Source: Nitrosopumilaceae archaeon (GTDB lineage Archaea > Thermoproteota > Nitrososphaeria > Nitrososphaerales > Nitrosopumilaceae). From it: a stretch of 5,362 bases of DNA. The stretch lies in the NCBI GenBank assembly GCA_021296165.1, contig JAGWAW010000110.1:1-5362 (forward strand), written 5' to 3'. Shown here piece after piece: positions 1 to 5,362 of the stretch (position 1 is its first letter; each line of letters opens with the position of its first letter). The notes under the pieces are model-generated. The model had not been told where the DNA came from, searched no databases, and saw nothing but the letters and a program-made list of their open reading frames with translations. The translations under genes and the position numbers were made by a program.

Positions 1-94
1 TGCCTTTCGGTCCCTAGCGGGCCTTGGCAGCGGGTGTGGGTTCATGATCATATTGTCGCAGATTTTTGGACAAGGCCGTCCAATGCTCAACGGC
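1..94. other. Left-edge flank, coding status undecided
   Basis: Three frames are open across this stretch and cannot be told apart. A minus-strand frame starts at ATG 51 (MIMNPHPLP...) and leaves the window with G/C-rich third positions. A plus frame runs from the edge to TAA 131-133, overlapping the trmI start. Another plus frame runs to TAA 97-99. None shows a motif I recognise, so no gene is called. Confidence 0.3.
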
Positions 95-100
95 TTTAAG
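95..100 (+). promoter_or_regulatory. TATA-like promoter box of the trmI gene cluster
   Basis: The hexamer TTTAAG (within CTTTAAGG) lies 24-29 bases before the GTG start of trmI. That is the spacing expected of an archaeal TATA box relative to a transcript starting at or next to the start codon. No Shine-Dalgarno sequence lies between the box and the GTG, which fits a leaderless message. The box overlaps the in-frame stop TAA (97-99) that limits how far upstream the gene could begin. The match is short, so the call rests mainly on position. Confidence 0.55.
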
Positions 101-123
101 GGGCCACCATCTCGCGCAGACTT

Positions 124-927
124 GTGGACATAATACGCCAAGGGTCCCCAGTGCTATTCCAGTATAACCAGAACAAGAAGTGGCTGGTTACCGTATCTGG
201 AGACGAGACGCTACACACACACATTGGAGTCATACGGCATGCCGACGCCATCGGAAGGCCGTACGGCTCCCGCATCACCACCAACAAGGAAAAGTACCTG
301 TACCTGCTCCGGCCCACCACGTACGACTACATCATGAAGATACAGCACGGCACCCAGATAGTGTATCCCAAGGACATAGGGTACATACTGGCCCGTTCCG
401 GCTTGGAGGCGGGCCAGACCGTCGTGGAGATCGGGACGGGGAGCGGCGCCCTCACCACCGCCCTGGCCGGCGTGATCCGGCCCCGGGGACGGGTTCACAC
501 GTTTGACGTGGACGAGGGGTTCATTAGGATAGCCGAGAAGAACATCCGCAGGGCTGGTCTGTCCAAGTACGTGGTGCAATATACTGCGGACGTCAGGGAG
601 ATGGCGGAGATGCCCGTCTCTGACGCGGACCTGGCCATCATAGACTTGGGCGACCCTTGGAGCGCCGTACCACAGGTCCGCCGCATGCTGCGCGGCAGCG
701 GATCCCTCTTCGCCGTGTGTCCCACCATGAACCAGTTGGAGAAGCTGGCGGCGGCCCTGACCGAGAACGAGTTCACCGACATAGAGTGCACCGAGAGGAT
801 TCTGCGCACCATAGAGGCCCGCGAGGGCAAGACCCGCCACTCGTTCCACGGCATAGGGCATACCGCATACCTGTGTTATGCCCGCAAGGCCTACTTCGAG
901 CGTGACGGGGAGAGAGCAGCGGATTGA
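124..927 (+). CDS. trmI: tRNA (adenine-N1)-methyltransferase, TrmI/Trm61 family
   Basis: This 267-residue protein should use S-adenosylmethionine to methylate N1 of adenosine in the T-loop of tRNA (position 58; some archaeal members also modify 57). The family works as a cytosolic tetramer. Residues 1-65 form the small N-terminal beta domain, with the typical opening RQGSPVLF. The conserved linker RPTTYDY...HGTQIVYPKD (63-84) precedes a Rossmann methyltransferase fold. Motif I is VEIGTGSGAL (101-110), acidic residues in TFDVD (126-130) should hold the SAM ribose, and DLGDPW (174-179) is the active-site motif IV. Family members usually have proline where this motif has glycine. Length is normal for archaeal TrmI. 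The GTG at 124 is the only plausible start, because TAA at 97-99 closes the frame and no ATG, GTG or TTG lies between. The gene leads a three-gene cluster. Confidence 0.93.
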   Translation: MDIIRQGSPVLFQYNQNKKWLVTVSGDETLHTHIGVIRHADAIGRPYGSRITTNKEKYLYLLRPTTYDYIMKIQHGTQIVYPKDIGYILARSGLEAGQTVVEIGTGSGALTTALAGVIRPRGRVHTFDVDEGFIRIAEKNIRRAGLSKYVVQYTADVREMAEMPVSDADLAIIDLGDPWSAVPQVRRMLRGSGSLFAVCPTMNQLEKLAAALTENEFTDIECTERILRTIEAREGKTRHSFHGIGHTAYLCYARKAYFERDGERAAD

Positions 928-938
928 CGCCCAACACG

Positions 939-1784
939 ATGACCGCGGAGCTGGCCGGCGCGTTCATCCCGCCGCGGCATCCTGACTCTCGGAAGGGCCG
1001 CAACGGCAGGGTGTTGATAGTAGGCGGTGGCCGCATCTACCACGGGGCGCCGGCCTTGGCCGCGATGGCGGCGCTGCGGTCCGGGGCGGACTTGGCATAC
1101 GCGGCCGTTCCCAACATAATGGCGGGCGCGGTACGCGCCGCGTCCTGCGACATCATAGTAATTCCCATGGCCGACCAGAAACTCACCCGCGGGGCGGCCT
1201 CGCAGCTGGCCGGCGCCATACCCAAAGGGATGGACTCGGCTGCCGTCGGCATGGGACTGAGTGTCACGGACGGGCTGGGAGTGCTGCTGAAGAGGCTGGT
1301 CGACATGGACGTGCGGGTGGTGTTGGATGCCGGCGCCCTGCTGCCCCACGAGATGGAGCACATCCGCGACAAAAACTGCATACTGACGCCCCACGCCGGC
1401 GAGTTTCGCAGGCTCTTTGGGGACGAGCCCCCTCCCGACACCGCGTCCCGGGCCGAGATGGTCAGTGCGAAGGCTATCGAGTGCGGCGCCACCATACTGC
1501 TCAAGGGCCCCGCAGACATAATATCCGACGGCAGGCGCACGTACATCAACACCGGAGAGGTTCCGGCCATGACGGCGGGCGGAACCGGGGACGTCCTGTC
1601 GGGCGTAGTGGCTGGCATACTGGCCCGAAACCGTAGCGGCGTGGAGGCCGCCGCCGCCGCTGCGTACATTAACAAGCGCGCCGGCACCCTGGCCCAGCGT
1701 GATGTGGGGTACCACATGGTTGCCTCGGATCTCATACCCCTTATCCCCCGGGTAATGGGACCGCTAGACCGGACGGCGCCATGA
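939..1784 (+). CDS. nnrD: ADP/ATP-dependent (S)-NAD(P)H-hydrate dehydratase, stand-alone NnrD
   Basis: This enzyme repairs NADHX and NADPHX, hydrated damaged forms of the cofactors, by ATP- or ADP-driven dehydration in the cytosol. The 281-residue protein matches the YjeF C-terminal (carbohydrate-kinase-like) domain throughout. It has an N-terminal FIPPRHPDSRKG segment, the strand-loop VLIVGGG (25-31) followed by HGAPALAA, VLDAGAL (128-134), LTPHAGEF (149-156) and LLKG (187-190). The signature AGGTGDVLSG (213-222) carries the catalytic Asp218 and the nucleotide-phosphate loop. The NnrE epimerase domain fused to it in many bacteria and archaea is absent, so an epimerase would have to be encoded elsewhere. 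The start is uncertain. ATG 939 gives a family-like N-terminus. An in-frame TTG at 924 would overlap the trmI stop (TTGA) and add five residues, with GGGGAG (907-912) upstream as a possible ribosome site. The end overlaps the next gene by ATGA, indicating co-transcription. Confidence 0.93.
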   Translation: MTAELAGAFIPPRHPDSRKGRNGRVLIVGGGRIYHGAPALAAMAALRSGADLAYAAVPNIMAGAVRAASCDIIVIPMADQKLTRGAASQLAGAIPKGMDSAAVGMGLSVTDGLGVLLKRLVDMDVRVVLDAGALLPHEMEHIRDKNCILTPHAGEFRRLFGDEPPPDTASRAEMVSAKAIECGATILLKGPADIISDGRRTYINTGEVPAMTAGGTGDVLSGVVAGILARNRSGVEAAAAAAYINKRAGTLAQRDVGYHMVASDLIPLIPRVMGPLDRTAP

Positions 1785-3103
1785 CAGGTGTGGACACCGC
1801 CCGGATGGTCTCCAACCTGCAGCGATTGATCCGGCAGCCCAGTGTCTCGGCCACCGGCGAGGGCATAGGGGAGTGCGCGCGTCTAGTGTCCGAGATTCTG
1901 GAGGAGAACGGCATACACTCCAGACTCCTGACCGTCCCCGGCCACGCCCCCGTGGTGTACGGCCACCTGTCCGGGAGAGGCGGCGGCACCATACTCTTCT
2001 ACAACCACTACGACGTGCAGCCGGCCGAGCCGCTGGACCTGTGGGAGCACCCCCCGTTTGGCGGAGTGGTGGAGGACGGCAGGGTGTATGGCCGGGGGGC
2101 CACCGACGACAAAGGAGAGATTGTCTCCCGCATAGAGGCCGTGCGGGCGCTCTCCGAGGCCGGAGAGCTTCTCTGCGACGTAAAGTTCGTCATCGAGGGC
2201 GAGGAGGAGAACGGGAGCAGGGGCATCCACGCGTATCTGGAGCGGTACGGTGATATCATGTCCTGCGATGGCATAGTCTGGGAATTCGGGTACGTGGACG
2301 AGCGGGCGCGGCCCATAATAGGGCTGGGCATGAAGGGGCTGATGTTCATCGAGATGACTGCCCGGGGACCCGGGCGGGACCTGCACTCGGGAGCTGCCCC
2401 ACTAGTGCAGAACCCGGCCTGGAAGCTGGTGGGCGCCCTCTCCACGCTGGCCGGAGACGACGGCCGCATAATGATACCGGAGTGGTATGCCGAGGCGCAG
2501 CCATTTTCCGAGACAGACATGGAGGCCATCCAGAGGATGCCGTATGACGTCGGCGCCGTCAAGGAGGATCTGGGCATAGAGAGGTTCGTGCGGGAGCAGG
2601 ATGCCCTACAGGCCAAGGAGGATCTGGCCAAGGTGGCCACCTGCAATATAGCCGGCATCTGGTCCGGATATTCCGGCGATGGAACCAAGACCGTACTGCC
2701 CGCCCGCGCCTCGGCCAAGCTGGACATGAGGCTGGTTCCCGGAATGGAGCCGCGGATGCAGTGGAGCCGCTTCCGGGACCATCTGTCGCGTAACGGTTAC
2801 GGCGACATAGAGACGGAGCTGCTCCATGGGGAACCAGGCATCCGGACATCCCCGGACCATCCGTTCGTGCGGGCGGTGCGGGACGCGGCGGATGCGGCAT
2901 ACGGCACACACGTGCTCTCGGTGACATACCCCGAGACCGGCCCGATATGGCACTTCTCCACCAAGCTGAAAGCCCCATGCGTACTAGCCGGCGGCACCGA
3001 CGTGCACGCGCGTCTTCATGCGCCCGACGAGTACGCGCGCATCGACTACATGGAGAAGACTGCAAAAATGATAATGTGGTTGCTTAGCCACCCTAGTGGA
3101 TGA
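1781..3103 (+). CDS. M20 family metallopeptidase (CNDP dipeptidase / ArgE-DapE type)
   Basis: A 440-residue di-zinc amidohydrolase, probably cytosolic since no signal peptide is visible. Expected ligands and catalytic residues are present: His76 and Asp78 in NHYDVQP, bridging Asp109 in GRGATDDKG (104-112), general base Glu141 and metal ligand Glu142 in EGEEENGS (139-146), Glu168 in VWEFG as the probable ligand of the second metal, and His413 in RLHAPDEY (411-418). RDLHSG (199-204) is the conserved histidine motif at the start of the lid/dimerisation domain, which runs to about LDMRLVPGM (314-322). The HYDVQP and RDLHSG motifs favour the carnosinase-like dipeptidase branch over true DapE, but sequence alone cannot fix the substrate, which may be dipeptides, acylated amino acids or carbamoyl compounds. 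The ATG start sits in an ATGA overlap with nnrD. The last 11 bases overlap the convergent DoxX gene. Confidence 0.93.
   Translation: MTGVDTARMVSNLQRLIRQPSVSATGEGIGECARLVSEILEENGIHSRLLTVPGHAPVVYGHLSGRGGGTILFYNHYDVQPAEPLDLWEHPPFGGVVEDGRVYGRGATDDKGEIVSRIEAVRALSEAGELLCDVKFVIEGEEENGSRGIHAYLERYGDIMSCDGIVWEFGYVDERARPIIGLGMKGLMFIEMTARGPGRDLHSGAAPLVQNPAWKLVGALSTLAGDDGRIMIPEWYAEAQPFSETDMEAIQRMPYDVGAVKEDLGIERFVREQDALQAKEDLAKVATCNIAGIWSGYSGDGTKTVLPARASAKLDMRLVPGMEPRMQWSRFRDHLSRNGYGDIETELLHGEPGIRTSPDHPFVRAVRDAADAAYGTHVLSVTYPETGPIWHFSTKLKAPCVLAGGTDVHARLHAPDEYARIDYMEKTAKMIMWLLSHPSG
3064..3075 (-). terminator. Possible T-rich terminator of the DoxX transcript
   Basis: Read on the minus strand, ATTATCATTTTT lies 18-29 bases past the DoxX stop codon and ends in five T's. 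Archaeal RNA polymerase often terminates at short T-runs without a hairpin. The tract is also the coding sequence for TAKMIM in the opposing peptidase, so it may be coincidental. Confidence 0.25.
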
Positions 3104-3509
3104 ACCGCGGCAACCGCCCCACCACATGGGATATTGAAATGCGGCCCGGTCCCATCACTACTACCAACAGGGCGGCGGCCAGTAACACAATGTCGAACTC
3201 GGTGGCGCCATCGCCGGTAAATGCCTGCGCCCCCTTAACCAAGAAGATGGCACCCAGCATCACGATGGATAGCAGTGCCGAGGATATGCGTGTCAGCACA
3301 CCGATGATCAACAGTATTCCAGGTACAAGCTCCGCCAGAGCTATGGGCACCTGCATGGCGGCAGGTATTCCCCAGTTGTCTAAAGCAAATGCAAATCCGG
3401 GATTGAACTTGCCAGCGCCGTGCACGATAAAGACCGTACCCACGGCGGCCCGGAGTCCCATCATTGTGATGTCTGGCAGTAGCCATCCCTTCAACTCGGC
3501 TGTACTCAT
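3093..3509 (-). CDS. DoxX family four-helix membrane protein
   Basis: A 138-residue integral membrane protein with four predicted helices at about residues 14-32, 52-72, 75-93 and 105-121. Family hallmarks are visible: RAAVGTVFIVHGAGKF (20-35, basic residue, HG and a K at the end of helix 1), ELVPGILLIIGVLTR (60-74, a charged E entering helix 2 and TR after it) and GPGRISI (120-126) after helix 4. The name comes from DoxD/DoxA, subunits of an archaeal thiosulfate:quinone oxidoreductase. Most small stand-alone members have no proven reaction, although roles in quinone-linked redox or sulfur stress are proposed, so the function here is open. Length is normal. ATG 3509 is preferred because a TATA-like box lies 23-28 bases upstream. 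The gene converges on the M20 gene, its stop lying 11 bases inside it, and it is probably transcribed alone. Confidence 0.9.
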   Translation of the reverse strand: MSTAELKGWLLPDITMMGLRAAVGTVFIVHGAGKFNPGFAFALDNWGIPAAMQVPIALAELVPGILLIIGVLTRISSALLSIVMLGAIFLVKGAQAFTGDGATEFDIVLLAAALLVVVMGPGRISISHVVGRLPRFIH

Positions 3510-3531
3510 TGCTCATGCTACTCGTCCTGCG

Positions 3532-3537
3532 TATAAT
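3532..3537 (-). promoter_or_regulatory. TATA box of the DoxX gene
   Basis: On the minus strand ATTATA (within CTATTATAC) lies 23-28 bases before the ATG at 3509, the expected spacing for a leaderless archaeal transcript. It is one of the most A/T-rich spots in this GC-rich window, and no Shine-Dalgarno sequence lies between box and start. The box is nearly self-complementary, but no plus-strand gene begins at the matching distance. Confidence 0.65.
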
Positions 3538-3763
3538 AGAATTACGGTACAGGTTATTGGACTTGCCCGGATGGATGAATTTGATCTCACAATCGAGATT
3601 TTAGACATCTAGTCCCATATTCCCCCGGGCAAAGGGCCGGACATGGGCAAGCGGGAGACACAGTGCCCCAGAGGCGTGACAGATGGCGTGGACAGTACGA
3701 CGGCAGTACCGGCTCGTTCTTCCCCGGCAGGTCGTGCAGGAGGATCATGCTTTGGCCGGACGG
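3538..3763. other. Intergenic stretch with no recognised gene
   Basis: This is most of the spacer between the two minus-strand genes. I see no tRNA (no T-loop consensus), no convincing C/D-box guide RNA and no ORF with family features. A 13-codon plus-strand frame (3571-3612) starts with MDEFDLTIE but has no promoter box at the right distance. An inverted repeat CCCAT (3614-3618) / ATGGG (3643-3647) brackets a GC-rich core containing CCGG at both ends. A short direct repeat, CAGTAC...CAGTAC, lies around 3690-3710. Confidence 0.5.
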
Positions 3764-3790
3764 CCTTGGGTATCCCCCAAAGAAATAGTT
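3764..3790 (-). terminator. Possible 3' end signal of the Cys-tail membrane protein gene
   Basis: Beginning 6 bases past the TAG stop, the minus strand carries the pyrimidine-rich tract AACTATTTCTTT (3790-3779). It runs into a 7-bp hairpin with a 5-base loop, arms CTTTGGG (3782-3776) and CCCAAGG (3770-3764), including one G-T pair. A U-rich tract fits archaeal termination. The hairpin lies after the T-tract rather than before it, so it may instead define or protect the RNA end, or be incidental. Confidence 0.35.
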
Positions 3791-3796
3791 ACACGG

Positions 3797-5176
3797 CTAT
3801 AGTGAGCCCACGTACTCGCGACACGTCTCCGATGAACACTGGCAGGTCGAGTCACACAGGCAGGAGCCCTGCATCTGGCAGTCGCACTCGGAACCCAGCT
3901 CGGCAGACATGGCGCACGAGCATGTGGCATCCACGGCCTGCGGTTCTGAGGGAGTCTCGGTAACCGTCGACTCGGTCTGCTCGTAATAGCTGCGGGTCTG
4001 CTGGTAGTCGGACGCATCGCGGAGTTGTGCCTCGCCCCTGTTAGTCTGGTACCCGCCCGACGCGCTGCTAGTCTTGTACCCCACCAGCTGGCTGGGATCT
4101 ATTCCCTGCTGGCCCTGCTTCTCGTGCTTGAGTGCACGGTTGCTGAACACGAAGAAGAGACCGCCGCCGACAGCCGCCAGTGCCGCCATGCCGTATATTA
4201 TGAATACCGGAAAGTCGCCCGTGGAGGTAGTGGCAAAGTCGTCCGGAGCCCTGTCGGTTATACCGGCGATCTCGACTCCTTCCAGTGTATCCAAGGCGCC
4301 GAACCCAATTACATGCAGGTTTGCCTGGTCTGCCGACTGCACCGCCCGCAACTCATACGAGATCTCGCCAGGTATGGTGGGGTGGGTGTTACCGGTGATG
4401 GTTGCATGCCACTCGCGCTCCACTTGGATCCCCTCCCGGATACTGCTCTCACCCATCGTCCAAGACGAGAGGACGTGCCCGGCCAGTTCATCAGACATGC
4501 CAAACTGTGAGGCATCCACGTTTATTCCGGTCGGGTCGAAGAGAAAGTGCCAGTTGGTCATTGGCTGCTCCAAGATGAAGTCGGCGTTTATCAGAGGTAT
4601 GGAGAGTATCTCTCCGGCCTCCGTGCCGTGGACCAGATCGTATATCACGGGCTCTTGGGTCTGTAGCATGTTAATCGGGATGTTCACATCTATATCGTCT
4701 ATCACTACGGGTATGTCGCTGCTCAGACCCCGCCAGCCCAGATCCACCAAGGTCCGGAGCTGATCCTGGGTAATGACATAGTTTGTTATCGAGCCGAGTA
4801 GAACCACCCTAAAGTCCATGGAAGTGTTAATGTCGCGGCCGGTCAGGTGCATGGAGTACTCCACCGTCAGGTCGGTCACCGATGCGGTACTGCCATCGCT
4901 GCGGATCTTGTCATTGAGGCTCTGCATCAGTCTCTGCACCGCCGGGTCGTCGGGTCCTGCCTCACCGGTCAGCACCCACTCCGACCCGTGGAGAGTCTCT
5001 GACAGGCCACTGCCGACTGGATACTCGATGAAGGCGGTTCTCTGGTATATCACCTTGAAGGGCGACGAGTTCGTGTCTGGATTCAGACGGGCCTCCATCT
5101 GAGCCCCCAAGGCTGGCGCGACACCGCTGGCCACTATCAGGCCCGACAGTAACACTGCAAAAACCATTACCCTCAT
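3797..5176 (-). CDS. Secreted-domain, single-pass membrane protein with cysteine-rich cytosolic tail; function unknown
   Basis: I do not recognise this 459-residue protein. Residues 1-25 form a Sec-type signal (MRV, hydrophobic core FAVLLSGLIVASGV, likely cut after ALGA). Residues 26-322 are a soluble domain, presumably outside the cell, with no cysteine, two N-glycosylation sequons (N36-S-S, N117-T-S) and many alternating hydrophobic stretches suggesting beta structure. A membrane helix (about 323-345) is followed by SNRALKHEK, whose positive charge places the tail inside. The tail first has a Q/S/T/Y/E-rich linker (350-415), then nine cysteines in 34 residues (419-452): C-x-C, C-x-C, C-x-C, C-x-C and one single. 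The frame opens 52 codons further upstream, but ATG 5176 is preferred because the signal peptide begins there and a TATA-like box lies 25-31 bases before it. Metal binding by the tail is an inference. Confidence 0.85.
   Translation of the reverse strand: MRVMVFAVLLSGLIVASGVAPALGAQMEARLNPDTNSSPFKVIYQRTAFIEYPVGSGLSETLHGSEWVLTGEAGPDDPAVQRLMQSLNDKIRSDGSTASVTDLTVEYSMHLTGRDINTSMDFRVVLLGSITNYVITQDQLRTLVDLGWRGLSSDIPVVIDDIDVNIPINMLQTQEPVIYDLVHGTEAGEILSIPLINADFILEQPMTNWHFLFDPTGINVDASQFGMSDELAGHVLSSWTMGESSIREGIQVEREWHATITGNTHPTIPGEISYELRAVQSADQANLHVIGFGALDTLEGVEIAGITDRAPDDFATTSTGDFPVFIIYGMAALAAVGGGLFFVFSNRALKHEKQGQQGIDPSQLVGYKTSSASGGYQTNRGEAQLRDASDYQQTRSYYEQTESTVTETPSEPQAVDATCSCAMSAELGSECDCQMQGSCLCDSTCQCSSETCREYVGSL
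3821..3922 (-). other. Cysteine-rich C-terminal segment with four CxC pairs
   Basis: These codons encode residues 419-452 of the membrane protein. Cysteines fall at 419, 421, 431, 433, 439, 441, 445, 447 and 452, giving spacings of 1, 9, 1, 5, 1, 3, 1 and 4 residues between neighbours. There is no histidine and few hydrophobic residues among them, so this is not a classic zinc finger or a CxxCxxC ferredoxin site. The density of CxC pairs resembles metallothionein-type soft-metal clusters. Confidence 0.7.
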
Positions 5177-5200
5177 GCCCAATGCCGGTAGGCCATCATG

Positions 5201-5207
5201 TAATAAA
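5201..5207 (-). promoter_or_regulatory. TATA-like box of the Cys-tail membrane protein gene
   Basis: Minus-strand TTTATTA lies 25-31 bases before ATG 5176, matching the spacing seen at the other two promoters here. It supports that ATG as the start and argues against the upstream extension to 5332, which would place the promoter inside the gene. Confidence 0.6.
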
Positions 5208-5362
5208 CCTTGGTTATGAGATCTACGTACACACTCAACCCCTCGCCGGTTTGAAAAGCACGATCTTCGCATATCGCCAAACCCCCGCGTATCGGCAATG
5301 CCTGGTGGTCGATGGAACGTCTCCAACCGCATGGCGGTGATACGAATTCGAACATGTATGGC
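5208..5362. other. Right-edge flank; possible plus-strand gene start, otherwise nothing recognised
   Basis: No RNA gene is apparent. A plus-strand frame opens with ATG at 5298 (MPGGRWNVSNRM...) and stays open for 21 codons to the edge, with a weak TATA-like CATATC (5270-5275) 23-28 bases upstream. It could be the start of a divergent gene, but its third-codon positions lack the strong G/C preference of the confirmed genes and too little is visible to support a CDS. The 8-base palindrome CGAATTCG lies at 5343-5350. Confidence 0.25.

Noticed and set aside
211..861. 216-codon minus-strand frame across trmI
   Set aside because: It is antisense to a confidently assigned methyltransferase gene, and its translation shows no domain features.
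3100..3612. 170-codon plus-strand frame opposite the DoxX gene
   Set aside because: It is exactly antisense to a gene with clear DoxX motifs, and its translation is a low-information Ser/Pro/Thr/Ala mixture. Its length follows from GC-rich codon bias.
3643..3963. 106-codon plus-strand frame starting in the spacer
   Set aside because: It is Arg/Ser/Thr/Pro-rich with no motif, runs antisense into the Cys-rich coding region and has no promoter box at the expected distance.
4074..4763. 229-codon plus-strand frame inside the membrane protein gene
   Set aside because: It is an antisense shadow. The minus strand has the coherent signal peptide, membrane helix and cysteine pattern, and the plus translation has no family features.
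5177..5332. N-terminal extension of the Cys-tail membrane protein to ATG 5332
   Set aside because: The added 52 residues are charged and unstructured, would bury the signal peptide, and would put the TATA-like box inside the gene. ATG 5176 fits both signals.
5341..5357. TTCGAA sequence resembling a tRNA T-loop
   Set aside because: The five bases on either side cannot pair as a T-stem on either strand, and no acceptor, D-arm or anticodon arm can be fitted. The match comes from the palindrome CGAATTCG.

Overview
The window looks archaeal, most likely a GC-rich member of the Nitrososphaerota (Thaumarchaeota), perhaps Cenarchaeum-like. The reasons are an archaeal-type tRNA m1A methyltransferase, A/T-rich TATA-like boxes 24-31 bases upstream of three start codons with no Shine-Dalgarno sequence between (the pattern of leaderless archaeal transcripts), and GC-rich coding sequence that favours ATA for isoleucine and AGG for arginine. 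The genus is an inference from style, not a database match.

Layout. Bases 1-123 are an upstream flank that ends in a promoter. A tight plus-strand cluster of three genes follows. A TrmI-type tRNA (adenine-N1)-methyltransferase (124-927, GTG start) is followed by a stand-alone NAD(P)H-hydrate dehydratase (ATG 939, or TTG 924, to 1784). That gene overlaps an M20 metallopeptidase (1781-3103) by the four bases ATGA. One promoter before trmI could serve all three, but no shared pathway is obvious: one modifies tRNA, one repairs damaged NAD(P)H and one trims peptides or acylated amino acids.

Two minus-strand genes converge on this cluster. A small four-helix DoxX-family membrane protein (3509-3093) overlaps the end of the peptidase gene by 11 bases at the stop codons. 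After a gap of about 290 bases lies a 459-residue protein (5176-3797) that I do not recognise. It has a secretion signal, a large outside domain, one membrane helix and an internal tail ending in nine cysteines, eight of them in four CxC pairs. This protein is the least ordinary item in the window.

The remaining DNA (3538-3763 and 5208-5362) holds no RNA gene or mobile element that I can support, only weak inverted repeats and a possible plus-strand gene start at the right edge. I found no CRISPR array, insertion sequence or defence system. Most of the window is ordinary housekeeping sequence.
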